Source: Neobacillus cucumis
GTDB lineage: Bacteria > Bacillota > Bacilli > Bacillales_B > DSM-18226
Assembly (NCBI RefSeq): GCF_016107705.1
Contig: NZ_JAEHGC010000006.1
Span: 62,001 to 126,000 of the forward strand
Length of the DNA: 64,000 nucleotides
Direction: 5' to 3'
The position numbers and the translations under genes were made by a program. Positions 17,216 through 25,712 of this stretch are shown here, in pieces (position 1 is the stretch's first letter; each line of letters begins with the position of its first letter). The notes under the pieces were generated by a model. The model searched no databases. It was not told the DNA's origin and saw only the letters and a list, made by a program, of their open reading frames with translations.

Positions 17216-17998
17216 ATGTTAATCTTACCAGAGGAAAGAAAAAATGAAATTTTAAATGAGTTAAAAAGAATCGGAAAGGTAAAAGTCATTGATTTGGCCA
17301 AACAATTCAATGTTTCAGAGGAAACTATCCGTCGGGATTTAACACATTTGGAGGAAAGCGGGTTATTAAAAAAGGTTTATGGTGGAGCAGTTAAAACAAC
17401 CTTTCAATCCGGGGAACCTCCGTTTACCCAGCGTACGACAGTGAATCAAGAAGAAAAAATTCAAATCGGTAAAAAAGCAGCGGAACTGATTTCCGATGGA
17501 GATGTCATTGTTATTGATGTTGGGACAACTACACTGGAGTTTGCCCATTCTATCCAAAACAAAAAAAATATAACGATCTTAACAAATTCCATCCCTGTAT
17601 CAGCAGTATTAACTGAATCTCTTAATCAACAAAAGTTCACAGGGCAGATTTTACTGTTAGGCGGGCAAATTGACCCGAAACAGCAATCTGTTAGTGGTGG
17701 TATTACTGAGCAGGTATTAAATCAATTCAATATTAATAAGGCGTTTATTTCAGCAGGCGGTGTCTCTATTGAAAACGGCGTTAGTAATTTCCATTTGAAT
17801 GAAACTTTGGTTTCTCGAACTATGGTTGAGGTATCAAAACAAATTATTTTGTTAGCCGATTATTCAAAATTCGGCGTGGATACATTTTGTAAAATATGCC
17901 CCTTAGAGAAATTAGATATCATTGTGTGTGACCAACCATTTCCGGAATCTTGGGAAAATGATTTGAGACTAAACGAAATCGATTGGATTAAAGCATAG
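17216..17998 (+). CDS. DeoR/GlpR-family transcriptional regulator
   Basis: 260 residues: amino-terminal winged helix-turn-helix (VKVIDLAKQFNVSEETIRRD, about 22-41) and a carboxy-terminal ligand-sensing domain with the family segment GDVIVIDVGTTTLEFA, which usually binds a phosphorylated sugar or similar metabolite. It lies 20 bp after the ATPase gene in the same operon, so it is probably the local repressor responding to a product of the imported compound. A sensor for phosphorylated polyols would suit a glycerophosphodiester-like substrate, but this is inference. Confidence 0.92.
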   Translation: MLILPEERKNEILNELKRIGKVKVIDLAKQFNVSEETIRRDLTHLEESGLLKKVYGGAVKTTFQSGEPPFTQRTTVNQEEKIQIGKKAAELISDGDVIVIDVGTTTLEFAHSIQNKKNITILTNSIPVSAVLTESLNQQKFTGQILLLGGQIDPKQQSVSGGITEQVLNQFNINKAFISAGGVSIENGVSNFHLNETLVSRTMVEVSKQIILLADYSKFGVDTFCKICPLEKLDIIVCDQPFPESWENDLRLNEIDWIKA

Positions 17999-18021
17999 AT
18001 ATCGAAAAGGAGTCAAAGAAC

Positions 18022-18894
18022 ATGAGTTTAATTGCAATAGACTTAGATGGAACGTTATTAAACCATCAACTAGAAATAAGTGAAGAAAATATAAAAGCGA
18101 TTCAATTTGCCCAAGAGAATGGCATTGAAGTAGTCATTTCAACAGGCCGAGCCTATTTTGATGTGCGAAGAATTTGTGAAAAGGCAGGGCTTTCTACCGT
18201 TGTAATTGGTACAAACGGTGCCACCATTCATTCCAAAGATGAGATGCTTATGTCTGCTGCTGCAATAGAGAAAAATGACATCCAATCTATTCTTCAATGG
18301 TTAGACGAACAGGATTTTTACTATGAGGTGTTTACAAACACAGCCATTTATACGATTAGAAAAGACAGGGAAAATTTCAATCATGAGATTCAAGTGATGA
18401 AAAGAACCGGGTTAGATGTTGATAGGAATGAATTAGTGGAGGAAGCAGAAAGACAACTTGATCAGTATGGGTATGTTTTTGTTGAAAACTATCATGATAT
18501 CCTAAAACAAAAGGAAGATTTTTATAATATTGTAGTCTGTTCTTTTGATGAAAAGAAGTTAGAGGAAAGCCGGAAACACTTTAAAGAATTTGGTTCGTTA
18601 ACAGTTGTTTCATCTGCTCATCATAATATTGAAATTACGAGCAAACATGCATCAAAAGGAATTGCCCTTGAAAAACTTTGTTCTTTGACAAATTGCAGTT
18701 TAGACCATGCAATGGCAATCGGAGACAGCGACAATGATCGATCTATGTTCCAAAAAGTGAAATATAGCGTGGCGATGGGAAATGCAAAACGTGAGATAAA
18801 AGATATCTGTACAATGACCACGCTAAAAAATGATGAAGATGGTGTGGCTCATGCCATTTACCAATACTTTGAAAATTTGGTGATACAACCATAA
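18022..18894 (+). CDS. Cof-type HAD phosphatase
   Basis: 290 residues of the HAD superfamily, Cof/YidA (cap C2B) branch. Motif I DLDGTLLN (about 6-13), motif II STGR, Lys of motif III near KHASKGIAL, and motif IV GDSDNDRSMF (about 234-243) are complete. It dephosphorylates small phospho-metabolites. As last gene of the transporter operon (24 bp after the regulator), it may remove a second phosphate from the imported product. Confidence 0.92.
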   Translation: MSLIAIDLDGTLLNHQLEISEENIKAIQFAQENGIEVVISTGRAYFDVRRICEKAGLSTVVIGTNGATIHSKDEMLMSAAAIEKNDIQSILQWLDEQDFYYEVFTNTAIYTIRKDRENFNHEIQVMKRTGLDVDRNELVEEAERQLDQYGYVFVENYHDILKQKEDFYNIVVCSFDEKKLEESRKHFKEFGSLTVVSSAHHNIEITSKHASKGIALEKLCSLTNCSLDHAMAIGDSDNDRSMFQKVKYSVAMGNAKREIKDICTMTTLKNDEDGVAHAIYQYFENLVIQP

Positions 18895-18964
18895 TATAAT
18901 CTATTAAACTATCAGATTAGTGTTTACACGTATTTGGAGGAATCTACTGAGGGAGAATCTTTAA

Positions 18965-19297
18965 ATGGATTGGATTTATATTTTAATTTCAGGTCTTTTA
19001 GAGATCGTTTGGATTATAGGCCTTAAATATTCACACGGGTTTACTGAATTCATACCTAGTGTCCTAACAGTTGGGGTTATTATTTTCAGCTTTTTTTTAT
19101 TGTCCAAAGCTTTACGTATAATACCCGTGGGAACAGGGTATGCCATTTTTACGGGTTTGGGTACGGTTGGAACAATAGCTGTTGGGGCGATTTTTTGGGG
19201 AGAGTCTATCAATCTCCTAAAAATATTTTTTGTCATTTTAATGATTTTTGGCATAATCGGACTAAAAATCGAGTCAAATGATGGTCACAAGAAGTAA
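18965..19297 (+). CDS. SMR exporter subunit, Gdx/SugE-like (partner 1)
   Basis: 110 residues with four membrane helices. The first helix LLEIVWIIGLKYSHGFT has the membrane Glu (about 13) and the Trp-x-x-Gly-Leu-Lys arrangement of the guanidinium-exporter (Gdx/SugE) branch. Followed after 31 bp by a second SMR gene, so the pair probably forms a heterodimer as YkkC/YkkD do. No guanidine riboswitch is visible in the 70 bp upstream. Confidence 0.93.
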   Translation: MDWIYILISGLLEIVWIIGLKYSHGFTEFIPSVLTVGVIIFSFFLLSKALRIIPVGTGYAIFTGLGTVGTIAVGAIFWGESINLLKIFFVILMIFGIIGLKIESNDGHKK

Positions 19298-19328
19298 GAT
19301 GATTTGTCCAAGGTTAGGTGATGAATAG

Positions 19329-19649
19329 ATGGCATGGCTGTTACTCCTTTTTGCTGGACTTGCTGAGATTGGAAGTGTCATAAGTCTAAAACGTGCAGAA
19401 GGATTTAAAAAATTTCTTCCTACCGTAGCCTGTCTTGTATTTGGAAGTTTCAGCTTTTATTTTCTTTCCCTCTCATTAAAGATTCTTCCAATCGGGCCGG
19501 CTTACGCAATATGGACTGGCATCGGTTCTGTTGGAAGTGTCTTAGTGGGTATGGCTTACTTTAATGAACCGAGAAATAGTAAAAGAATCTTTTTTATTGT
19601 TTGTATTGTAATAGGAGCAGTTGGTGTTAAAATAACTTCTGAATCGTAA
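19329..19649 (+). CDS. SMR exporter subunit (partner 2)
   Basis: 106 residues, four membrane helices. First helix LAEIGSVISLKRAEGFKKF keeps the essential Glu but has Gly-Ser where its partner has Val-Trp. Downstream helices contain PIGPAYAIWTGIGSVGSVLVG. The two unlike subunits in one operon are typical of antiparallel hetero-SMR transporters, where one subunit keeps the substrate-site Trp. Confidence 0.93.
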   Translation: MAWLLLLFAGLAEIGSVISLKRAEGFKKFLPTVACLVFGSFSFYFLSLSLKILPIGPAYAIWTGIGSVGSVLVGMAYFNEPRNSKRIFFIVCIVIGAVGVKITSES

Positions 19650-19817
19650 GAAAAGCGCAAGCGCCTGGTTGAACAAGAAATAGAAAAATATAGGCTGACA
19701 TATATAATATCACACCCTAATCATCCAATTCCTTTCCATATAAAATCAATAGTATAGCAAAAAGCAAGGAAAGAAATGCTAATCCCTTGCTTGATTGTTT
19801 TATCCCATTAAAAAAGC
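19650..19817. other. Gap with a Bacillus-type AAAAGCGCAAGCGCC repeat fragment
   Basis: The sequence GAAAAGCGCAAGCGCCTGG just after the SMR pair (19649-19667) is a common dispersed fragment in Bacillus genomes and contains GCGC-centred symmetry. The rest holds no gene. Confidence 0.45.
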
Positions 19818-19848
19818 TTGACCTTTGTCAAACACAAAGGTTTATATT
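19818..19848 (+). promoter_or_regulatory. MerR-type promoter/operator upstream of speE
   Basis: TTGACC (19818-19823) and TATATT (19843-19848) are separated by 19 bp, the overlong spacer typical of MerR-activated promoters. The spacer holds the perfect inverted repeat ACCTTTGT (19821-19828) and ACAAAGGT (19834-19841). A near copy lies in front of the APC operon at 22667, beside a MerR-type gene. Confidence 0.8.
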
Positions 19849-19879
19849 ATATCTATCATTCTAAAAAGATGGTATGACG

Positions 19880-20070
19880 GGGTGAGAAAAGGCTCGATTT
19901 TGTCTATACGTCAGGTTCCTGATTCTCGACGTCGGAGGTCCAGCTACCTATAAACTATCGTTTATTGTGAGGTACCTCTTAAGAGTGAAAATCGACAGAT
20001 TTAATCGTAGTTTTAATTCTGTATGATCCGACAGAAGTAACTGCATCCGAAGCAGTGCAATCTGCTTCGA
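19880..20070 (+). ncRNA. Candidate structured 5' leader of speE
   Basis: About 280 nt separate the promoter from the speE start. The leader can fold as a closing stem TCGATTTT (19894-19901)/AAAATCGA (19988-19995). This encloses one hairpin at about 19908-19932 (ACGTC/GACGT) and one long hairpin built from GGAGG-TACCT-ATAAAC (19934-19955) and GTTTAT-AGGTA-CCTCT (19960-19979). A separate 8-bp hairpin CGAAGCAG/CTGCTTCG (20048-20069) follows before the start. It looks riboswitch-like; I do not recognise the class. Confidence 0.5.
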
Positions 20071-20133
20071 TTTGATCTATCTGATGTAGGAACATATATA
20101 TATTTAAATATAGAAAGGAAAAGGAAATCGAAT

Positions 20134-20961
20134 ATGGAATTATGGTTTACAGAAAAACAAACCAAGTCTTTTGGTATTATAGCAAGAGTTAATAAAAACC
20201 TCCATTCCGAGAAAACAGAGTATCAACAACTGGACATGATTCAAACCGAAGAATTCGGAAATATGCTTTTACTTGACGGAATGGTTATGACCACCGAAAA
20301 GGATGAATTTGTCTATCATGAGATGATTGTTCATGTACCATTATTTACTCATCCAAATCCACAAAAGGTGCTCGTTGTGGGTGGCGGTGATGGGGGCACG
20401 ATTCGGGAGGTATTGAAACACTCAAGCGTTACCAATGTTGTTCAAGTTGAAATTGACGGGAAAGTAGTGGAGTATTCAAAGCAGCATTTACCCACTATCG
20501 CCTCTGAATACAGCAACCCGCGCGTAGAGCTTATTGTAGGTGATGGCTTTATGCATATTCTAAATAGTGAAGATGAATATGACGTCATTTTGGTTGATTC
20601 CACCGAGCCTGTAGGTCCAGCTGCTAATTTATTTACTAAAGGCTTTTATGCGGGAATATCAAAGGCATTAAAGGAAAACGGCATCTTCGTGGCCCAGACA
20701 GATAATCCTTGGTTTAAAGGCGATCTGATACGAGATGCGATTCATGATACAAAAGAGATTTTCCCGATTGCTTGCCTTTATACGTGTAATATTCCAACAT
20801 ATCCGAGTGGATTGTGGACATTTACGCTTGGATCGAAGACACATGATCCACTAGACATAAATGTCTCTCGTTTCTTTGATCTTGACACAAAGTATTACAC
20901 GCCTGAATTGCATAAAGCATCATTTGTTCTCCCTAAATTTGTTCAGAATTTGTGTAAATAG
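20134..20961 (+). CDS. speE: Spermidine synthase
   Basis: 275 residues; transfers aminopropyl from decarboxylated SAM to putrescine in the cytosol. Family markers: amino-terminal beta domain [23 protein letters not shown], the nucleotide motif [18 protein letters not shown] (about 83-100), [12 protein letters not shown], the gatekeeper DSTEPVGPA (about 157-165) and QTDNPWF. Normal length. AAAGGAAAAGGAAA precedes the start. In B. subtilis speE is followed by the agmatinase gene speB; here a ureohydrolase lies 6 kb away at the end of the APC operon, yet both units share a MerR-type operator. Confidence 0.96.
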   Translation: MELWFTEKQTKSFGIIARVNKNLHSEKTEYQQLDMIQTEEFGNMLLLDGMVMTTEKDEFVYHEMIVHVPLFTHPNPQKVLVVGGGDGGTIREVLKHSSVTNVVQVEIDGKVVEYSKQHLPTIASEYSNPRVELIVGDGFMHILNSEDEYDVILVDSTEPVGPAANLFTKGFYAGISKALKENGIFVAQTDNPWFKGDLIRDAIHDTKEIFPIACLYTCNIPTYPSGLWTFTLGSKTHDPLDINVSRFFDLDTKYYTPELHKASFVLPKFVQNLCK

Positions 20962-20984
20962 TGTTTTAGAGAAGTAACTATTAG

Positions 20985-21164
20985 GTGTGGTCCAAAGATT
21001 GTAATCGTCTGAAAGAGGCACATAAATTCCTAGTAGAATCTAGTTTCCAAACAGTAGACGGAGGAATTCTTTCTAATTTTGGCCAGACTGATCCTGCAAA
21101 TCATTTTGTCCTTTTCTCACCATATACGTGGTTTGGATGGGAGACATCTAGCTTCCCCAAGTGA
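20985..21164 (+). other. Unrecognised open frame of 59 codons, doubtful
   Basis: GTG-started frame containing AHKFLVESSFQTVDGGILSN and YTWFGWETSSF. No ribosome site before it and no family recognised. Could be the end of a decayed gene; listed only to describe the gap between speE and the Spo0E-like gene. Confidence 0.2.
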
Positions 21165-21238
21165 ACGTTATGTTAACTGAACTTTTATAGATTTTAATAA
21201 CTTGTAAAAATTGTAAACTACCAACTAAAATTAGCCGG

Positions 21239-21454
21239 GTGATGATCTTGCTATTTGAAAACCACACGAAGACCTGTTGTCTCCAATGTCGATTACTATT
21301 AGGAGAAATAGAAAACATCAGAGCTCTAATGATATTTACTACCCTTGAAAAAGGCTTCATTGATCCTCAAACGATAGAGATAAGCCAGAATCTAGATCAA
21401 CTGATAAATAAATTAGAACAAACTGACTTAGGACTAAATTGCAAAGCTATTTAG
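21239..21454 (+). CDS. Spo0E-like sporulation regulatory protein
   Basis: A small protein of 70-71 residues whose second half matches the Spo0E aspartyl-phosphatase family: EIENIRALMIFTTLEKGFID followed by PQTIEISQNLDQLINKLE, including the SQxLD signature. These helical hairpins dephosphorylate Spo0A~P and so delay sporulation. The amino end (ENHTKTCCLQCRLLL) is unusual in carrying three cysteines. GTG 21239 and ATG 21242 are adjacent starts with only a weak ribosome site. Ends in a strong terminator. Confidence 0.7.
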   Translation: MMILLFENHTKTCCLQCRLLLGEIENIRALMIFTTLEKGFIDPQTIEISQNLDQLINKLEQTDLGLNCKAI

Positions 21455-21467
21455 TCCTTTATTTTTT
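21430..21467 (+). terminator. Intrinsic terminator overlapping the Spo0E-like stop
   Basis: AGGACTAAAT (21430-21439) pairs perfectly with ATTTAGTCCT (21449-21458), then TTATTTTTT. Confidence 0.88.
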
Positions 21468-21704
21468 CTCAAGATGTATCTTATATACAAAACTAGTTTA
21501 CATAAGAGTTCGACTGCGGCACGTTTTTTCCCAATTATTGCAGATAATCGTTAGTACTGGGATGAAAGATAGGGGTTTTTTGTCCTGGCTTCTGAATGTG
21601 CTGCTTCAAAGAGTGCTGCACGTAATTTTTTATTACCTCTTCTTGTTTTTCTGGACTTTTTTTCTAGCACTTTCATTGTTACCTGAAATCATTCCAGCCC
21701 ATGA
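21466..21704 (-). pseudogene. IS110-family transposase remnant
   Basis: On the minus strand from 21704: SWAGMISGNNESARKK, then after a small shift KSRKTRRGNKKLRAALFEAA, HSEARTKNPYLSSQY, an in-frame stop, then LSAIIGKKRAAVELLCKLV. This is the conserved carboxy-terminal (transposase IS116/IS110/IS902) region. The frameshift, stop and loss of the RuvC-like amino half show it is dead. The downstream GC-rich hairpin GGGACG...CGTCCC (about 21774-21801) may be residual flank. Confidence 0.75.
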
Positions 21705-21799
21705 ACATAGATCCTTTTAAAACTTTAATGAGGTTCAAGGGGGCGGTTCTTCTTCCCGTCACTTCATCAAGGTGGGACGTGGTTCCTGTCTCCCCGTCC

Positions 21800-22642
21800 C
21801 TATATGTGAACCGGAACTTGAATTTCAAATGTGATCTCATTTGGTTTATCTGTAATGGTTATATCGACGTGCATAATTTGCAGCGCATCGCCGGTTATGC
21901 GATATCCAGTTTCATCGATATATTTCAAGATCTTACTCAAACTTTCGCTTCGATTCCACAATAATTCCCCGTTATAACGAATACACGCAAATAACCCGGC
22001 CGGAATTGTCTTTTGGAACTGTTTTGATATTTTTTCTTTATTTTTTGCCACTACAAAAATAACGGATGGTTCCTCAAACCGTTTTGCTTTAAGATCCGCT
22101 TCTGAGATAATAATACCCAGTCTGTTACTGGCCAGAATCGGTGTCATCTCAGAAAGCATATTCTCTAACCTTATAACACCATAACTCAGTTCCAAATTAT
22201 TATTGATTTTTTCATTTAAGGTAATTAACTTCCTTCTTCCTATTTCGCGGAAAAACACCGATTGAAGTTCTTTTTCTTTCGCTACATTCTCCAAGTATCC
22301 AATTTTCCCCCGAATATTTTCCTCTAAGTCATGTAACTCGTTCAGTTTTGACACAAGTTCCGCATGCTTGGCTTTCAGAATATCCAAGGACTTATTAAAA
22401 TTACGTTCATTAAAATAATCCTTTATTTCGTCCGTACTCATCCCAAGTTGCCGTAACTCTTTAATGGTCCCTAAAACTTCATATTGAAAAATAGAATAGT
22501 AGCGATACCCCGAATCAGGATCGACATATTGCGGTTTGAATAGGTCAATCCGATCATAGTGACGTAGGGTCTCCGCCGTTACCCCTCGCAACCTCGCCAT
22601 TTCTCCAACGGTTAATTTTTCCTTTATTTTCAGAGAAATCAC
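21800..22642 (-). CDS. MerR-family activator with effector-binding domain (BltR/BmrR-like)
   Basis: About 280 residues: MerR winged helix (LTVGEMARLRGVTAETLRHY, about 10-29, then GYRYYSIFQYEVLGTIKELR), a dimerisation coiled coil (about 85-120) and a carboxy-terminal GyrI-like ligand domain ending in FEIQVPV. No Cys metal motif, so it is a small-molecule type. The GTG at 22642 abuts its GGGGG; an in-frame CTG shortly after would have better spacing, so the exact start is uncertain. Divergent from the APC operon, sharing the 19-bp-spacer promoter region, and a matching operator lies before speE. A polyamine or related amine is the likely effector. Confidence 0.9.
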   Translation of the reverse strand: MISLKIKEKLTVGEMARLRGVTAETLRHYDRIDLFKPQYVDPDSGYRYYSIFQYEVLGTIKELRQLGMSTDEIKDYFNERNFNKSLDILKAKHAELVSKLNELHDLEENIRGKIGYLENVAKEKELQSVFFREIGRRKLITLNEKINNNLELSYGVIRLENMLSEMTPILASNRLGIIISEADLKAKRFEEPSVIFVVAKNKEKISKQFQKTIPAGLFACIRYNGELLWNRSESLSKILKYIDETGYRITGDALQIMHVDITITDKPNEITFEIQVPVHI

Positions 22643-22666
22643 CCCCTAAAAAATATTTTACACCTA

Positions 22667-22697
22667 TTGACCTTTGTGTAACAACAAGGTTTACAAT
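22667..22697 (+). promoter_or_regulatory. MerR-type promoter/operator of the APC operon
   Basis: TTGACC (22667-22672), 19-bp spacer, TACAAT (22692-22697). The spacer carries ACCTTTGT and AACAAGGT, nearly the same inverted repeat as at 19821-19841. It lies between the divergent MerR gene and the permease gene. Confidence 0.8.
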
Positions 22698-22760
22698 AAA
22701 AATACGAAATCTTCTAAATCATCAGGAAATTAAATTTAATAACATGGAGGGAGTTGAGTT

Positions 22761-24149
22761 ATGAAACAGAAAGCGCTTGCAAGAACACTTACTTTGTCAC
22801 AGGTTGTTTTTTTAGGGATTGCATGGAATAACCCCATGGTGTTTTTTAATACCTATGGAATTGCTGCCGTTACCTCAAAAGGTGTCATTACGACTGCATA
22901 CATTATTGCTTTTCTAGCAATACTTTTTACTGCTCTCAGCTATGGAAAGATGGCGAAAGCGTACCCTATCTCCGGTTCAGCCTATACGTTTACGCAAAAA
23001 TCTATTAATTCTGAGGTTGGGTTCATTGTCGGTTGGTCGATTATGCTTGATTATATTTTAACACCTATGGTTACCTGCTTGATGTCGACTGTTTTTTTAA
23101 GTTCGGTATTTCCTGGAATTCCGCATTATGTGTGGGTAATTGTGTTGACTGCGAGCATAGTCTTTCCGAGTATACTAGGTGTGGAGATATCAGCAATAAC
23201 TAGTAAAATTTTTGTTATTGCTCAAGTCATTTTTGTTTGCCTTTTCTGGATATTAACCTTCAAAAGTTTATCAGAAGGAGTAGGGACGGGTAGTCTTTTC
23301 TCGATTAAGCCATTGTTTGATGCAGATGCTTCCTTGTCCGATATTTTGGCAGGCGCTACCATTCTTTGTTTTAGTTTTCTTGGTTTTGACTCACTTACCA
23401 CATTATCAGAAGAAACAATCAATCCCGAAAAAACAATTCCAAAAGCGATTATTATCATGCTATTGTTTATGGGGATTTTGTATATTGGCTCTTCTTATTT
23501 AGCACAATTGGTGAGTCCGGGCATTTCATTCAAAAATGCTGATTCTGCAGCCCTTGAAATAGCAGTGCTTGTCGGAGGAAATTTATTTAAATCCATTTTT
23601 ATTACAGCGGTGATTATTGGTAATTTCTCTTCAGGAATCGCTTCGATCACAAGCGCTTCGCGAGTGTTATATGCGATGGGACGAGATTCCGTGTTACCCA
23701 AAAATATATTTGGATATATTCATCCTAAATTTAAAACACCGTCACTTGGCATCATTGTGATTGGTGTAGTTTCTTTACTCGCAATTCTATTAACCCTAGA
23801 ACAAGTTATTAAGTTTATCAATTTTGGCGCGTTAATTGCTTTTACATCTGTAAATCTGTCTGTTATCGCCCATTATTTTATCAAAAATCACAAGCGTTCT
23901 TTTATGGATTGCATTCGGTACCTATTATTACCACTCATTGGCGCAGCGTTTACGATGTGGTTATGGTCGCATTTAGAAATGGAGGCTTTGATTCTCGGGG
24001 GCATTTGGATGGCATGCGGCTTGGCTTATCTTGTCTATATGACGAAATGGTTTCGCAAACCACTTCCTGAGTTTCATTTTGATAAAGAAATGATTCCACT
24101 AAATATCCAAGACATTGATCAAGAGGTTATCCCTCAACAGATAAGGTAA
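22761..24149 (+). CDS. APC-family amino acid/polyamine permease
   Basis: 462 residues with about twelve membrane helices. The amino-terminal segment WNNPMVFFNTYGIAAVTSKG and GKMAKAYPISGSAYTFTQKS fit the amino acid-polyamine-organocation family; the latter is the conserved region after helix 2. It brings an amino acid or amine into the cell. First gene of a four-gene operon with two oxidoreductases and a ureohydrolase; the next gene follows after 26 bp. Substrate is likely a polyamine or guanidino compound by context. Confidence 0.92.
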   Translation: MKQKALARTLTLSQVVFLGIAWNNPMVFFNTYGIAAVTSKGVITTAYIIAFLAILFTALSYGKMAKAYPISGSAYTFTQKSINSEVGFIVGWSIMLDYILTPMVTCLMSTVFLSSVFPGIPHYVWVIVLTASIVFPSILGVEISAITSKIFVIAQVIFVCLFWILTFKSLSEGVGTGSLFSIKPLFDADASLSDILAGATILCFSFLGFDSLTTLSEETINPEKTIPKAIIIMLLFMGILYIGSSYLAQLVSPGISFKNADSAALEIAVLVGGNLFKSIFITAVIIGNFSSGIASITSASRVLYAMGRDSVLPKNIFGYIHPKFKTPSLGIIVIGVVSLLAILLTLEQVIKFINFGALIAFTSVNLSVIAHYFIKNHKRSFMDCIRYLLLPLIGAAFTMWLWSHLEMEALILGGIWMACGLAYLVYMTKWFRKPLPEFHFDKEMIPLNIQDIDQEVIPQQIR

Positions 24150-24175
24150 AAATAACATATTGGAGGTTTGTAAAA

Positions 24176-25648
24176 ATGTTGAAGTTGAACATGTTTATTA
24201 ATGGTGAATGGAAGGATTCATTAAGTGGAGAAAAGAGTCATATTGTGAATCCGGCAAACGGTAAAATCATGGCTGAGGCTCCGCAGGGAAGTAGAGAAGA
24301 AGCCCAAATGGCGATTAATGCAGCACGAACAGCTTTTGACTCAGGAATTTGGTCAGACTTACCGGCATCTGAACGTGCAACCTACTTATTTAAAATAGCG
24401 GATAAGATTGAAGAAAAGGCAGCCGAGCTTAGCAAACTTGAAACAGAGAATACGGGAAAACCCCTTAGAGAATCAGAGTTTGATATTGCTGATACCGTGA
24501 ATTGCTTTCGATACTATGCGGGGTTAGTAACAAAGCCAAATGGTCAAACATATTCTGTTGCCGATCCTGTACAAGCCATGGTTATTCGGGAACCTGTCGG
24601 TGTATGCGGACTTATCGCTCCATGGAATTTTCCATTGTTGACGGGAGCTTGGAAAATAGCCCCTGCGCTTGCTGCGGGAAATGCACTTGTATTTAAACCA
24701 GCTGAAATCACTCCGGTCACTACTTACAAATTATTTGAGATCATGGAAGAAGTGGGGATACCTGCTGGTGTTGCAAACCTAGTTTTGGGAGGTGGTTCAA
24801 CAGTAGGAAATGAAATAGCCGAAAGCCAAAAGGTGGATCTGATTTCTTTTACAGGTAGTACAGCAACGGGTAGAAGCATTATGAATTCAGCAACAGGAAA
24901 TATTAAAAACATTTCACTCGAACTAGGCGGCAAGTCGCCAAATATTGTTTTCGCTGACGCAGATTTTGAGACAGCCATCGATTATGCTTTGAATGGGATT
25001 TTTACCAATGCCGGCCAAGTTTGTAATGCGGGATCCCGTTTACTGTTAGAAGAGAGCATTCATGATAAGTTCGTTGCTAGATTGGTAGAAAGAGCGAAAA
25101 AGATTCAGGTTGGCACTGGGGATGATTCGTCTACAGAGATGGGTCCGCTTGTAAGTGAAGACCATATGAAGAAGATCCTTGAATATATTCAAATTGGCGT
25201 AGACGAAGGGGCTACATTAGCTTGCGGTGGCAACCGTATCACAAGCAACGGTCTTGAAAATGGTTATTTCTTTGAGCCAACAATATTTGTTGACACTAAA
25301 CCGGACATGAGAATTGTTCAGGAAGAAATTTTTGGACCAGTTCTTGTCGTTCAAAAGTTTAAAGATGAGGCGGAAGCAATCCAACTGGCAAATGATACTT
25401 CATACGGCCTTGCAGCAGGTGTTTTTTCACAAGATGGCGCCAAAGCTTTGAGGGTTATTAAAAAAGTAAGAGCCGGAATTACCTATGTTAATGCTTATAA
25501 CCTTGCCTATAATGAAGCACCGTGGGGGGGTTACAAGCAGAGTGGGATTGGCCGCGGGTTAGGAACCTTTGGTTTGGATACGTTTACTGAGGTAAAACAA
25601 ATCAATATTAATTTAGATGTTAAGCCAACTGAATGGTTTAGCAATTAA
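24176..25648 (+). CDS. NAD(P)-dependent aldehyde dehydrogenase (betaine/amino-aldehyde type)
   Basis: 490 residues, full-length ALDH. Catalytic Asn in PWNFPLL (about 142-148), general-base Glu in LELGGKSPNIVF, nucleophile Cys in NAGQVCNAGSRLL (about 277-289), and EEIFGPVL are intact. It is closest in style to betaine-aldehyde and aminobutyraldehyde dehydrogenases (GbsA-like). With the neighbouring iron-dependent ADH it could oxidise an amino- or guanidino-alcohol/aldehyde to the acid. Confidence 0.95.
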   Translation: MLKLNMFINGEWKDSLSGEKSHIVNPANGKIMAEAPQGSREEAQMAINAARTAFDSGIWSDLPASERATYLFKIADKIEEKAAELSKLETENTGKPLRESEFDIADTVNCFRYYAGLVTKPNGQTYSVADPVQAMVIREPVGVCGLIAPWNFPLLTGAWKIAPALAAGNALVFKPAEITPVTTYKLFEIMEEVGIPAGVANLVLGGGSTVGNEIAESQKVDLISFTGSTATGRSIMNSATGNIKNISLELGGKSPNIVFADADFETAIDYALNGIFTNAGQVCNAGSRLLLEESIHDKFVARLVERAKKIQVGTGDDSSTEMGPLVSEDHMKKILEYIQIGVDEGATLACGGNRITSNGLENGYFFEPTIFVDTKPDMRIVQEEIFGPVLVVQKFKDEAEAIQLANDTSYGLAAGVFSQDGAKALRVIKKVRAGITYVNAYNLAYNEAPWGGYKQSGIGRGLGTFGLDTFTEVKQININLDVKPTEWFSN

Positions 25649-25712
25649 TTAAATAGAGAAAATATCGGCCCTAAATTCAGAATATTAAGAATAATAAAGG
25701 AGGAAATTTAAT

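Noticed and set aside
18895..18964. Guanidine riboswitch before the SMR pair
   Set aside because: None of the ykkC (guanidine-I), mini-ykkC or guanidine-III motifs is present in the 70 bp.
19880..20133. T-box or SAM riboswitch in the speE leader
   Set aside because: No GGTGGAACCGCG-like antiterminator bulge and no S-box core were found; kept as an unclassified structured leader.
21439..21720. Plus-strand 93-codon hydrophobic frame
   Set aside because: It lies opposite the IS110 transposase remnant and starts inside a terminator.
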